A model generated the notes under the pieces. The model was not told the origin of the DNA. It ran no database searches and was given only the letters and a program-made list of their open reading frames with translations. The position numbers and the translations under genes are program-made. A DNA stretch of 64,000 nt, from assembly GCA_019843655.1 (NCBI GenBank), contig JACDQD010000008.1, forward strand, positions 15,162,442-15,226,441, written 5' to 3'. Source of the DNA: Lethocerus indicus. Its lineage: Eukaryota > Arthropoda > Insecta > Hemiptera > Belostomatidae. Below are positions 23,970-36,866 of the stretch, one piece after another (within the stretch, counting starts at the first letter, position 1; each line of letters starts with the position of its first letter).

Positions 23970-26900
23970 TTCGAGTGACAAATATCGAGTTAAATTGGCC
24001 GAGCGGTACTCACTTGGGGCTTGGGAATTTCTCACAGAGCGAAATTGGCGTTGAATTAAATGGACGGAAACGGCGCAGAACGGGAGACAAGTCGAGCTAA
24101 CTGTACAAGCCCCGGGGACTGCACCGTTTGCCTGTACAACGTCCGATTACTTACTGTCCGCTTTATTGCGGCCATCAGAGAAGGGACAAGTTGGAGAACT
24201 GAGCCGTTCCCTGGACACGAGTCTAATATTTTTCACCTGAAATCCTTTCACTGCACCAACAAAATGAAATGTCTGATTGTTGCCAAATTTAATTGGCAAC
24301 GATGTCTGAGTTTTCCTATACACGTAGCAGAATACAGTTTACAGAAGTTCATACAGGATGTGATGCTTCCCGATTCATTCCTGAAATAACGCCCCGAATA
24401 TCCTTAATATCTTTATAACCAGAGAATGTCAGCCTGGGCGTTCGACCATTCGATGAACAACACTAAGATTGAATTACATAAACCAGGGAATTATACCGCG
24501 CGAGTTACTCTATATTCGAGGCGACATAATTACTTTGACATTCGATCGGATTACTACAGGAACAGTGGATGGTGCAGAATAAGTAATGAGCAATGAACGA
24601 AACCACGGGAAAGATTACCCTGTCAAACTTCCGCCAAGAAGAGGCATATCACAGTAGTCACTGCCGGGAAGTTTATAATTCGGAGGAAAACTAATTAACC
24701 GAAAGCCGGCGTTCGTGACGGAAAGGGAGAGAAAATTGATAAGCATCCTCGCCTTGTGTCAGTTCGCACGTCCAGTTAGGATACCGGGCACGTCTCTGAC
24801 CCCTGACCCGACACTCGGTGGAGAAAGTGGGAAGAGTCGGGCTCGTTTAAACCGGGAGCACATTGGGATTTTCGGCCGAGCTTAGGCCGAGAAGGAGCAT
24901 TTATGCAGTAGAACAAAGAAGTAGGATACGCTCGAGGATTAGTCCTCGACCGGATAATTAAATAAAAAAGGATTAAACAGACTAAAGGAGAATAAGAGAA
25001 CAGTTGGCGTGGTATTATCTAATTAAAACGATGTGGTCACGAAGAGACTTACTTCTAGTTCTAGATGGGAGGATTTTTAAAGTAACGTATAATTTACTTT
25101 TGATGTTCGGCCTTTCACTTTCGTACTGCCCCATTTGAAAACAGAATAAATGCGAATCTTAGTATCTAGTCTAACGATTTTAATCGAGGACATGCTTGCA
25201 CAATTTTCATTTACGCAAAAGACAAATTATGGTGTTAAAGAGCGCGTGGCAATCCTGATTTTTCGAATAATGAATTCCGATTATTCACAAAAATGGACGC
25301 TCTAAAGACTGCCGTTACGGTAATACGACATTTCATGTAACAACAAAAGGGATGTGATTATTGTTGCAAGCAAAGTAATGACATATCAAACGTTATTATA
25401 CAACAGAAAGGATGCACCAAGAGTAACAGCAGGACTAGTGGCCCAAACGGCGGCCCCGAGAGTTTCACCCATTATCCCATTAACATGTTAAGAGTTTGTA
25501 ACTCTTCCCCGGATGCTAATTAGAGCCGACTTGGTGCCTACCGAGATAGCGTACCGGAAGTGGCCGAACCATTGTACTCGATGAAAGTAACCGGAAGAAT
25601 GATTTACCCAGAATAAAAAATAACAAGAGTATTTCCGAAATCTTAAATGAAGGACACGCGCGTAAGTCGTAGTAGCTAATTTCGCTATATAAGCTATGTA
25701 AACAAATTGGATAATTTAAATTTCGACGAATCGAAGTATCAGAAAGCAATTTCTCTTCTCATATCTTTCGTAACTCAGACACCAAGGGGCTGTAGATTCT
25801 CGATTCCTGTTCGCAGCAAAATGACACTTGGTTATGCAATAGAATATGGAATGATACGGTTATCTTAGTAGTCGGTAGCGTGGGACCCACAGTCCTGCAC
25901 CCCTAAATCGCTTTCTGAGCGTTACGTTACACCCTCAAGTCTAGCAGAGTGTAGAACACTCCTACCCAAGGACCAATCATAATAATCAAATTCAACAAAC
26001 ACTAAATTCAAGTAAATTTACAATCGTACTGAATTTTCAGTCTACCATTCATTTCTGACCGGGCAAGTTCACTATGTAAACTGTCAATCTTGCGAAGAAC
26101 TTCCAAAGTGACGTTGAGAGAACATAATTTCAGTACAAAGATCCAAAAGTTACTCTAAGAAGTCCAAACGGCAATAGGTTAAAGTAACCATCAGAAATCA
26201 TTTACTCTGCGCATTTTAAGTCTATTCCTTTCTAGAGCCGACCGAAAGCGAAAGAAGAATGCGGCACGACTATTTAAAATAATAGTAGAGTCGGTAACCG
26301 CTGTTTGAAAAAAATAAAAAACCACGACGGACACCTCGGCGATTTTTGCGGGCGTTCTCCTCCGCAGGAGACCGCAGGGATCAACGATCTCCCCTCGGCT
26401 TCGCAACTGTTGTAATAGCAATGACAGTGTTCTTCGGCCAATAGCAGGACGGGTACAATATGTGCAGTGGGCGACCGCCCAGAGATCGGCAGGAGAAACC
26501 GAAGAAGAGAGATATCCGTATCGGCGAGTCATCGGGAAGGGGCAGGCTGGCAATAAGAGAAGTGCACCATCGACACCGCCGGGGTAACGTGACTGGGACG
26601 GCAGTCATGCAGGTGCACTGTAACTAATTTGCACCGCTCCCGGTGGTTATTTTTTTTCCGTGTGCTACCGCGCAACATCAAAGGGGACTGAGTCGTCACT
26701 TTCGCAATGGCGAATTAGTAGTGTAAAGATAATAAGCGGCGAGAGAGAAAAATGTCAACACCTTCTTCCGCAAATAAAACTCGTACATCTGAGAAAATTA
26801 AAATTTTCTTTTGCACACTGCAATACTTTTTCCTAGAAACGTACTACCTACATGCTGATATTTCATCGAGGGCCGACATACGTTAATACGTCAGTTACTC

Positions 26901-29900
26901 TTAATCTTAGTAGCGTTGGAAAGAAAACGAAACTGATCCAACTTTGGGTCAAACAATTCATCGGAATATTCACGAGATATAGTCACCTAAATTAGGCCAC
27001 TTTCTGTTACAAAAGAAAAAAAAAGAAATAGAATACCATATTACAGAAGGCTCGATTGGACTGGTTTCTCTACCGCCTCCGCCACCACTAGCATGGACCT
27101 AAGAAATTAGTTGTCATCAATAGCCACAGTGGGTAAAGCGAGCAGTCCGACCGACCTTGGCACGCGACTCACTTGTAATAATTTACAAGGAAGACCGCAA
27201 AACCAAAACGCGATCGATACACTACTTTAATTAATAAATCTCCCAACTGCCGTTAATTTGCGGCGTCAGCTGGATTCTGCAACATTATGCTTATTAATTA
27301 GATACATCCGATATAATTTACGGACCGCGGGACCATCCGGACAAAAGTGGTAAACCTGTGTAAATTTGGAACAATACGCACTTCCATAAAATCTCAATGA
27401 ATTTTCGCTCAGACGAAAGAGGGAAAGTAATAAAGAAATAATAAAAATTGTGCAATAGAAAGTGTCATAAGAATTTGAACAACTCGTATATACCCGCACG
27501 AGTAGCTCTCCAGTCGTTGAGCTTCTCCACTTTTGCAATCATTCTCAAACGTACACCAGAGAATATTGTAATCTAAACGGTAAGTGATAGACAAAGTCTA
27601 TCTGAAAAACTTGGACTACTCCCAAAAATGACATAATGCTAGTATTGGACTGTTGCTTTACTGCTCTGTTTAGACAAATGTGCAGAAATCACGAGTTAAT
27701 TTCGAATTTTCGAATTGATCCGAGATTATCCACCACTCGTCTGGACAGGGAAATCGGCTGGTCCAAGGGATATTTCTATCAATAACAACAATGTTTGGAA
27801 CGTATCGGAGGAAGTTAAAGGGTACCATCAATGAAAACGTTGCCACGATCCGATGAGAGAGGGAGGCGCAGGAGGAACAGTACCGAGTAATGGGGGCCGG
27901 TCGGTCCGACTTTCACTCCATTCACAGTCGGGTCGACCGGGGGCTTTGTTTTAAAACCGGAGATAACATCTGAGATGCCGGGCGCTCTCTTCATTGAGCA
28001 CTTTCGTGAAAGGGGGGACGGAGTAGCCGCCTTTATTGCGCCATTTTGTGCCGGCGCTAAAAGGGGAAAGGTTGGAAGGCGCGGAAGAGGTATTGCGAAA
28101 ACCCCCGGCAGGATGGAGCTTCTGAGCGTCGACCACCTGTATCCGTCATCCGATCGGATATACCAAGAACCAATTTCACTGGTCTCTCGTCCATCATCGA
28201 AAAGAAGAATACCGATAAAAAATGCGTTACCACATAGGCGTCGATAATTGTTTCCCCCCTCCCGAAGGACTTACAGTTGACACAACCGAGCGACTACATA
28301 CTTGCGGGACGGTATATGTATCCGCGCCGTCACTGGGTCACCGGCTGTACTCTAGAGGTAAATCCGGCACTTGCTCCAGGGAGGAAGGACGGAACTCTAC
28401 TGAAGTCAGTGGAGGAGGAGAAACTTTCGGAGGCTCCGCTCCCACCGGGTGGGGACCACCGTATCCAGCTCACTCCTCCAGATGGAGCCACTTCACGGTA
28501 CATCCACGCCTCCCCAGTTATACAATAGGTCTCAAGGCTTTCTACCTTTTAAAATCAAAACTAAATTCAAATAATTGTCCATTCTTTATTACTAATTAAA
28601 GAACTCATTAGAAAATTAACCATATTTCGTATTTATAAAAACTATTGGTGCGTTCTATACTCCGAAATGAGATATGGTGGCGAGGCAAATGTAATTTTGA
28701 ATTATTGAACACCATCTTTATTTAGGTCTATAAGGATTTTCATAATTTCCTCAGATGAAAAATAAAATAAGTTCCTCTTAAGATCATCAAAGTTACGTGA
28801 GAAAGTTATCTAAAACCGTTACAAAACAAGTTTTCCAATTGCAGATACATTGTTTTCTTTATTTTATGACTCTGCCTCCAATATTTGCTAATACATAAGA
28901 AAAATAAATACTAAAATTTACTTAACAGCTGTAATTATAATGCTAACACGATATAATATTTGCTACAGTGCATTAACGTCACAGATCGGTCAGGTTGACA
29001 CTTATCACCTAGTGTATCCCAAAAGTGCTAAAACTTATTAGCAGTCAATGGAGTATCATAGACCTTACAAACGGCTGTTCCTAAATTCCTCTCATTATTG
29101 CACGTTGCATTGTTATTTTAAGATGAATTTTATTCAAGATAATAAAAGACTACTACAATTTGCTAAAAACATTGGTATTAGAATTTTTTATCACAAAAAA
29201 CTAATGGGCTATATTATTTTTAATAATTGCAACACGATTACGAAAATTAACATACAAGTGCAATAATTTTAAGCGTGTGAATTATCGCAATTTTCTTCAA
29301 ATAATATACAGACTGAATTTTCTTTTCTTTTTCTCTGACCTTTTCAATTAAATATGCCATAGGAGTCTCTGTGAAGTCGTAAAGGACCAATTTTGAGACA
29401 TTTTTAAACGGAAAATAATTGCGAATAAACAGGAGTCCGCTTAAATTTAAGAGTGTTCACAGGAGGACTGGAAGGAAACAGTCACGCCAATGAGACCATG
29501 ACCCTGCCGTGCCAGCGTCCATTACGCTAACGATAGGTAAATAAAGGCTATTAATGGTGCTTTCTTAATGCGTTCAGACAAACAATTAACTACAGGATCC
29601 TCACCCAAAGATAATTTAGCCTTCAAACTGGCCCTCACTTTTAACTTGACCGAAGAATTACTTCCGAATAAAATGGGATAAGGTATCTAAATCAGAATAT
29701 TTAATTTACGCCAACTAAATAAAGGACGAATTTATGGCTTATATAATTGACCGCCGGTAATAAATCATTTCCTTACAAATTACTAATTACTCGTTACTTA
29801 ATGACTGTAACAAGTCTGTGCTGTCTTGTCTACCGTGCAACATAAAGTCACTACACATCAGTAACATAATTACGAGAAACATCATAATAGATTTTTAAAG

Positions 29901-29994
29901 ACAAAGAGGGAATTTTTTTCCTTTTTTCCAATACGGTTTATATGCGATTATTTGCATATACAGTTTATATACGAATTAAATGCGATAGTAATAC

Positions 29995-30174
29995 AAACAA
30001 ATAGGTACAGGTTATGTCAATAAAATTAATCATTTTCATGGTCACCCTTGAAAATAGGGACAAGCACGTGATTAAACAATGTGGCAATATTAATACAATT
30101 ATTATATTACTCTATTTTCAAGGGTGACCATGAACATGATTAATTTTATTGACATAACCTGTACCTATTTGTTT
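29995..30174. repeat. 180-bp near-perfect inverted repeat (long hairpin)
   Basis: The left arm at 29995-30057 and right arm at 30112-30174 are reverse complements over 63 bp with one mismatch (TTCATGG against the complement of CCATGAA, preceded by T or G). They are separated by a 54-bp AT-rich loop at 30058-30111 that contains a CACGTG palindrome. The flanks are unrelated (CGATAGTAATAC on the left, TCCCACTCGGG on the right), and no target-site duplication is evident. RNA from either strand would fold into a 63-bp duplex. Such loci make endogenous siRNAs in Drosophila (hpRNAs). A fold-back or MITE-type transposon, or a recent template-switch duplication, is equally possible. No tandem copies are seen in the window. 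Confidence 0.95.
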
Positions 30175-32081
30175 TCCCACTCGGGTTATCATTAATCACA
30201 CATGTGACGAATAACGGAACAAACGGTGTCTACTAGTTCTAACCATAGTACATTGTTGGTCTAACCTAATAAGTTCTGATTAACCAATCTTTCAGAACCC
30301 ATTCATTTTAATTTGTTAACCCAATGTCTAAATTTTTTGTCCTACAACTGTTATTATCACTGTGCAATTAAATTCAAGCGGTAGAATCAAGATATCAAGA
30401 GGGAGGGATTCTTTGCCCTCTAGTCTTCAAATAAATGGAAGGCGAATGTGTAATGTGGTTTCAAAACTCCATAACATAATATATACAAAACTGGATTTAT
30501 AACAATTTTATAACCCATACATTTTTACTTCATAGAACGATTACTTGTAGTAAATGTATATTTTCCGTACATGGGTAACATAACAGTTAATGCAGTACAC
30601 CTTAATACAGAGACACCTTTTCTTACAAGTATTCGTTCTTTTGTATCATTAGCGTCTAAGATTTAACGCGTTCAACGAAATTCCGTAAATTGCGGAGGGA
30701 ATAGCATTATTTTTAATCCGTAGAAAAATTCCTTTCTAAGTTTTAGAAGGGCGAAGATTTGACTTCAGGAAACCCGGTTGCCAGGAGTGCGACACGCTGT
30801 ACGCAGTCACGCAGCCAAGGTTAGCAGACCGTATCTGGTCCCGTTGCTAGGCAACAGCACATATTACAGCCAGCCGCCGGTCGGAATTTTATGATTTGAC
30901 GATCGCGGAAGAATAATTTCGACACGCTAAGACACTGTTAATGAAGGAAGGACAATAATTTTTGGGTTACGAAACCAGTTTCCTTGGCCTTGGTTAGCTC
31001 CATTGAAAACGAGTACTTGGTTTGAAGTCTTCGGTCAAAATGTATTTGAGGTCCAACTATGGAACTGTCAAAGAGACTCGGTCCTACCTAACGGGGCCTC
31101 TGTCTATTTACGTACCGAGGAAAGTCCACGTTCCATCTGGACAAACAGATGTTTCACCTCTGGACTTCCTGTGTAGTGCTGAATTACATACGACTCTTCG
31201 TGCGGTGTTAAAATTGGACATACATCAATTGGACAGAGTCCAGAATAGTATGATCGATTAACAAACTCTGTTGAGACATACCGGTGAGACAGTCTCACTC
31301 TCGATACGACTATATAAATTCCACACGCGCAATTTGAGTCAAAATAAATTTCGAATGCATGAATATAAACAGAAAAAGCAAAGAAATAGTTTTCGGGCAT
31401 TCTTTGCAACACTGAAAAGATCTTATTTCAGTAAAGGAAGAGAATACAACAAAAAATTCGTCCCGATATATTAATAACATCTGCTGGAAAGAATACTAAA
31501 TCCCATAATGTACCATAAAACATGATTCTGGCAGTGGCCCTGAAGCCCCCGCTCGAGCAGACAAGCCTGGCTAAACCTACCTACGTCGCTTTGTTTCCAA
31601 CACGGATTTACAAACTCAGTTGTTTCTAATAACAATACCTTCTTCCATGTAGTTCAATGCTCTAGACCTGATAATTTTTAACAGTAGAGGTAACAAATAT
31701 TCTTTAAACTGAACTATTACCAAAAACTCGTTAAATTGTTAATTTGTTAAACCAAAATTTTCAATTATTTAACATAGCCAGAGTTCACTGATGATATCGT
31801 CCCTTTTGCGGTATCAATTTGTTTCCGGCAACATCAGTACCGTAGGCCCCGCAGGCCTTAGAGATCTGCATTTTGTTTTATCTCGCTCAAAGAGGAGTCG
31901 ATAAGGTGGGGTAGAAGGTGAGGTTCACCCCAGCTCATTACCCTTATTGATCAGGGCCGTAGGATATCACGCTTCGAAGGCTACAATCCAACGGCGTAAT
32001 ATGGACCTTGTATGAAGGGATTTGTATAATAAAAAAGGGTGTCCCAAATACCCTTCTGAAAATCCGTTTAACGCCACCCTC

Positions 32082-32102
32082 ATTGGACATTACATGTCCA
32101 AT
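32082..32102. repeat. Perfect 8-bp hairpin
   Basis: ATTGGACA and TGTCCAAT around the loop TTACA. Confidence 0.75.
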
Positions 32103-33657
32103 AATTTTGTTGCCATCATGTTTTTTCGTGATCTCAACTGTTTCCTCGCTAATCATCTTGTATTTTAAATAGAAACAGTCATCACTTTGAAAAACTGCCA
32201 TTCTTTATAAATATATCGTCACTTGTACTTAGGACAGCAGTTTTGCTTGTGCATTGTTTCAGAAAATAATTCTTCTGAAAAGATCGAATATTTAACTGAT
32301 ATTAATTTCAAATCCTAACTTGAATTATATAATTGCACATCTGAATTCGAAACGAGAGCAGTTTTGCATTAAATGAGAGTGTGCATGGCAAACGCCGTGT
32401 GCCCAGTGTAACGATGGTCTCTTGGTTTAAATTTCCATAATTCTTCTGCATTAACTAAAAATCTGAATCGTGCATCTCAAATTCCAAATACAGATTTATG
32501 CTTCTGTAAAAATATTAATTGTTTTGCGCTTTAATGTTCAATCCTAACGGAAAGTAATTGTAGCGACATTAATAACCGAACGGTTGTAAAGACACGACCG
32601 GGCAATATAATTGGCCCACGGAGACGACATAGTGTAGAAAAACAGGGCAATTTTTAAATTGCGAGGTCAATCCTGGAATACTGCAACGTCTCGGTAAATG
32701 ATGGCTCGTAAATTCCGTGGAAAATGTATAAACGGTGACTTCCTCGACTGGAGAAACGCTGCGGCGTCGACCCCAATCGAGCCAACCGTTTACTCCAATC
32801 CGCGTCAACAATTAATATTAGCTGGCAAATCGTATGGGATCGCAAGAATACACTAGGCTTTACGGGTAGGTTCTGTCGAATAAACAGTTTCATGTTAATA
32901 CATAATTACCTTAATGACTAATTATAAAACCTTTAATATAAGTAAGTAAAACATATTAAAATGAATAAACAATTAAAAATAAAAACAATCAAATAAAAAG
33001 TACGGCCATTGAGATCTAATTGCTCTGAAAATGTATTCAATTTTTCTTGTGATATTTGGGCGGTAATACAACAATAAAATGTACTTTATAGTCGACTCCA
33101 CAGACAATGTTATTCTTCCCCGTTCGTGTGACAATAACGGATTTTCAGCCAAGCTGAAATCTGTTAAGGGATATAATGCTGAAAACAGGAAGTTTGTATA
33201 ATCAATCTTCCCTAAACGCTTCATCGTTTTCTGCAATGTCATTATTGTGTATGCCCTAAATCTCTGAAGCGCTAATAGCGTCTTATATATCGCAAAAAGT
33301 GACAGTTCTATTTAGGCGTTCCCTAATTATCAAATGTAGCCTATGAAACGGACTATTTAATTCAAAAATTGAATAGACCCGTTCAATTTGGGGTGTCTAT
33401 CATTGCGCTGTGGTAGAAGTTTTATTTTATATTATGAAAAGACTTGAACCGGAGGAAAAAAGCCTAGAAGAAGTGCCGATAGGCGTCAGGTGCAGGAATC
33501 GCCTCTGGGGTATTGGCCTACTGGCATTATACCAGAAGTACGGAGGCAGTTCGAGCCTGGAATTCCCCTTACGGGAATTTATTAGGGAAACGTTCCTACC
33601 CGGAAAGGTATTAGGGGTGATTTAAAAGGGGGAGGCCACCAAACATATACCTGTAGG

Positions 33658-33683
33658 TATACATATACATAAAGATGTATATG

Positions 33684-33727
<44 letters not shown>
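33658..33727. repeat. Inverted repeat plus (TA)19 tract
   Basis: TATACATATACAT (33658-33670) and its exact reverse complement (33675-33687) enclose a 4-nt loop. A TA run from about 33690 to 33727 follows directly. Just upstream, ATACCTGTAGGTAT is another small palindrome. The cluster should be cruciform-prone. Confidence 0.92.
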
Positions 33728-33729
<2 letters not shown>

Positions 33730-35969
33730 GTTGATCGTATATTGTAAAAAATCAATAACCATGAAACGAATTAATCAATAAACGAATTCGTCATGAGTAT
33801 CGACTTACTAGATACTGAATCTATTAAGAATAATATTGTAGCTCTATCCCTAGATAGGTGGATTACTAGGAAGCAACAAGAATTACAAACAGTATTAGGC
33901 TTAAGATGTCACAATTATTATGACAGAAGCAAAAAGTGCATAAGTTTAACTATCATGTTACATTAAAGCCATAAACCTATCCAAGAAAGTAGTTTAACTG
34001 AACTTACTTCCTTAATTTAAGAGCAGAGTTACCATTGCAGTTAGCTTCCATCCTTTTTCAGCTTTTAAAGGACACGAACTACTGAATATCGCATACATTC
34101 CGAATTTAATTAAGGGCAACCAATTTCTGATTCATATTTTTAATTAAGGGAAGCGTATACTTGTGAACCACGCAATGAACCGATGAATTAGTTATATCAT
34201 GGAGCTGTATAAGGTTTTGCTTATTTATTTTCTTCTTTAAGTTTTTTACATTTTTAATCGTAGCTCATAGTGTCTGACAGACCAGACAAATCCTGCCCGC
34301 TAGGAAACTTTTCTATCAATTGAAATTTATCAGTACAGAAGTGTGAAAAATCTTAATTAAATACCGGACACTAGATGATTCACGTTACGTTGTTATTTAG
34401 ACTAAAACATTATAAGCATACGCGGGGATACAAATGGTTGCGTAGGGGGACGCAGAGGTAATTTAACGGCCAACATTCGTGCGGCTAAACAAAAAAATGA
34501 CCCGGGCCTTTTATATCTGTACCTGGAAGTACAAAAGGGACCCGCCCAAGCCGGCGAGAGGGAAAAAAATCGGCAGTTTACAGGTCACCGACTCGCAAAT
34601 TACTTTGGTATTTTTCAAAAATAAAGAAAAAAATCCCACCTAAACACCTAGCGCTGGAATTGCATAAAACTAGCCGCGAGCGGGAATTGCTCGCCGTTTA
34701 AAATATTACCACCGTAATATATTGCTTAATTGAATTTAAAGTGCGGTAAATAAAAGGAGAAACACTTTTGAACCGTCTTTTTATTAAAAACGAGGCCCGG
34801 CTAGAACTTGGAGCGGGACATTTTTTGCAAAGCGGGATCAGAAAGGAAGTTTTCTTTTGCACCCTCCAGGAAAGTTCAGGAATTAATCTCCGAGACAGAA
34901 AGGCGTTAAGAGTAATTACTACGTTAAAAAATATCTCGACATTCTTTTGGGGAACCTTACAGCGGCACTTATAAAAAGTTCGATCCCGCGATTCCTTTGA
35001 TTAAAGGTAGGTCCTTACGGATTTCAATATTCAAAGCTCTTATGGACGATTATCTGCCATTTATGAACCTAAATTTAAAGGAAAGATTAGTCAATTTACT
35101 CAAAATAAGAACGTAAATACTCCGCAAAAAATTGATTAAAAATTGAAGCAAGAAATTAATAAATTCCGCATTAAACCGATAACTGCTTATCGATTTTCAT
35201 TACAAAGCTAAAATATAATTTCTATACGAAAAAATCAATAAACAGTGGATTTGAGACACTTTGGGTATTTCTAGCTTCGGAATGAACAACGGTAAACCCT
35301 AAATAAAAATAGACTCCCGGCAAGTAGGCACAGGTAAAAGCCGCTTATCACTAAAGTGAGAGAGACGGGGACAATGGATGAGGGCAGTAATTAAACAGGC
35401 GCGCAAGTGGAGGCCGGGAGAGGCATATCAACACCAGCTGTCGACTGATATACAACTGCATAAAAACAGAGCCAACATTAACAGACCGCCGTTTTATACA
35501 GGGCTGAAATACCGTGCAATCGTTAGCCGTTTCAATTATCCTAGAAATGTGGCAATTAACGCGGAAAATTGGTTGGATCGCAATGGCACACTCGACGCTT
35601 AGAGCAGTACGTTCTTGTCTACGAAGTACGAATAACAGAGTTCTAAAAATAGATAGCTGTGTCCGAAAGGTTCACACTGTTGGTAATTTGTGTCCTCGCC
35701 TACAGACCAGACAATAGAACAGCAACGCGTTAAAATGCGCATTTCAACATGAAATATCTATAATTTCAATACATATCTGTGTAAAATTGTTGCCTTTTTA
35801 TTTATCCATTTACATATAAGGTATTGGAGGATACTGAGAAATTCGCTTTATATAATCTTAGGGAAAACTACCACAGTCAAGGTTATCGGTAAAAAAATTA
35901 TTGATCAAAAGCCTTACTGAGTGGTAGAATTTGAGTCCTCTTGGGATCATGCTGCTGGTAATAGAAGCG

Positions 35970-36014
35970 ACTTACCTGGAACAAAAAAAATGGAACATGT
36001 TAACGAGCTTAGTA
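35970..36014 (-). promoter_or_regulatory. Candidate recursive splice site (ratchet point) 2
   Basis: Minus strand: branch-point-like TACTAAG (36008-36014) and GTTAAC (35999-36004), then CATTTTTTTTGTTCCAG abutting GTAAGTC. The joint lies between 35976 and 35975. The pyrimidine tract includes eight consecutive T and the donor hexamer is the exact consensus. The GTTAAC branch adenosine would be about 24 nt from the AG. A decoy donor TCA|GTAAGG follows 58 nt downstream (35916-35918), as expected for the transient exon-definition step seen at known ratchet points. Same strand as site 1, 25.8 kb further along the inferred transcript. Confidence 0.55.
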
Positions 36015-36794
36015 CTCATAGGCACCTAGTTGAATTATTACAATCGTTTAACATTAACATAACGCACACTCTACGGTCTCCAGAAGGCATAAAATGTAAA
36101 AACAATATTCAACCCTGAAAAGGATTATGTGGGCATTCGCACAGGAGTGCAACTATGTACACGGCCCTTTATGAAAGCAGTCCATATTTACAGACAGTGA
36201 GGTTCGTACCCCGTTTAAAAAGACAAATGAAAATAAAATTAAACGTAATGAATACACATTAATGATAATTATTTGCAAGCCAGGTTTAGAGAGGCATAAA
36301 AAACCAAGGGGGTTAAACATACCCTTCTCCACAATTGGGAGATTTAGGTCATCACTGAATAAGGCGCCGCCATTAAGTAATTATTTCCAACGATATGGAC
36401 TAATTTTACTTCAAATTAACATAAAAAAATGAGTTTAAACACATTTTCCTAAAACAGGTATGCCAGCTGTTTTTTTCCATCAATTTTTTACCATAACCCG
36501 TTCAGAGTAATTCTTGCCCATTTTCAACTTAGATATTCAACATCCGTTCGTAAGGTACGAAAAGCGGTGTTTTCTGAAAATAGAATCGAGGCCGAATATA
36601 AAAGCGGAGGGAATACACAGCAAATATCGTGAGTTTGTTCAGTAGGATTTAAGTAAAATATAAGGGCCCGTCTCCCACTTCTCGGGCCGGCTCTGTAAAC
36701 GAGGTATTTTCTGGATCTGGCGCCTACCGGCAGTCGCCCGGGCACATATACATTATCCCGGTGTGGGGAGGGGTAGATACCGCAGCGTCCCGAG

Positions 36795-36866
36795 CACGCC
36801 CTTTTCTCTCCCTTTCCCTTTCCCTCTTTCCCACTCCCCCCCTCTCACTCTCTCTTTCTCCCTACA
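36795..36866. repeat. Polypyrimidine tract
   Basis: About 70 bp of C/T (CTCTCCCTTTCCCTTTCCCT, then CCCCCCCTCTCACTCTCTCTTTC). The long frames through it on both strands are low-complexity artefacts. Confidence 0.85.

Larger units (their letters stand above)
23101..29994. other. Non-coding DNA with GC islands at 26.4 and 28 kb
   Basis: Islands at about 26330-26640 and 27840-28530 carry overlapping open frames in several phases, as GC-rich DNA does. None resembles a known protein. At 23188-23229 a plus-strand stretch (GAGCTCA then GGGCATCGATCCC) faintly resembles a tRNA D-arm and T-arm but is too short to fold as one. Confidence 0.55.
30175..35969. other. AT-rich non-coding DNA
   Basis: Includes an ATG frame of 85 codons (minus, 31944-32201) with no recognisable domain, the 32.1-kb hairpin and the 33.7-kb TA cluster. 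No gene identified. Confidence 0.55.

Noticed and set aside
28222..28599. 125-codon frame in the 28-kb GC island
   Set aside because: Several phases are open on both strands, as expected from composition. No recognisable family.
31944..32201. 85-codon ATG frame, minus strand
   Set aside because: Reads somewhat protein-like but shows no domain or conserved motif; left as unsupported.
36450..36470. Plus-strand CAG|GTATGC as a ratchet point
   Set aside because: Poor pyrimidine tract and non-consensus donor; strand disagrees with the two strong candidates.
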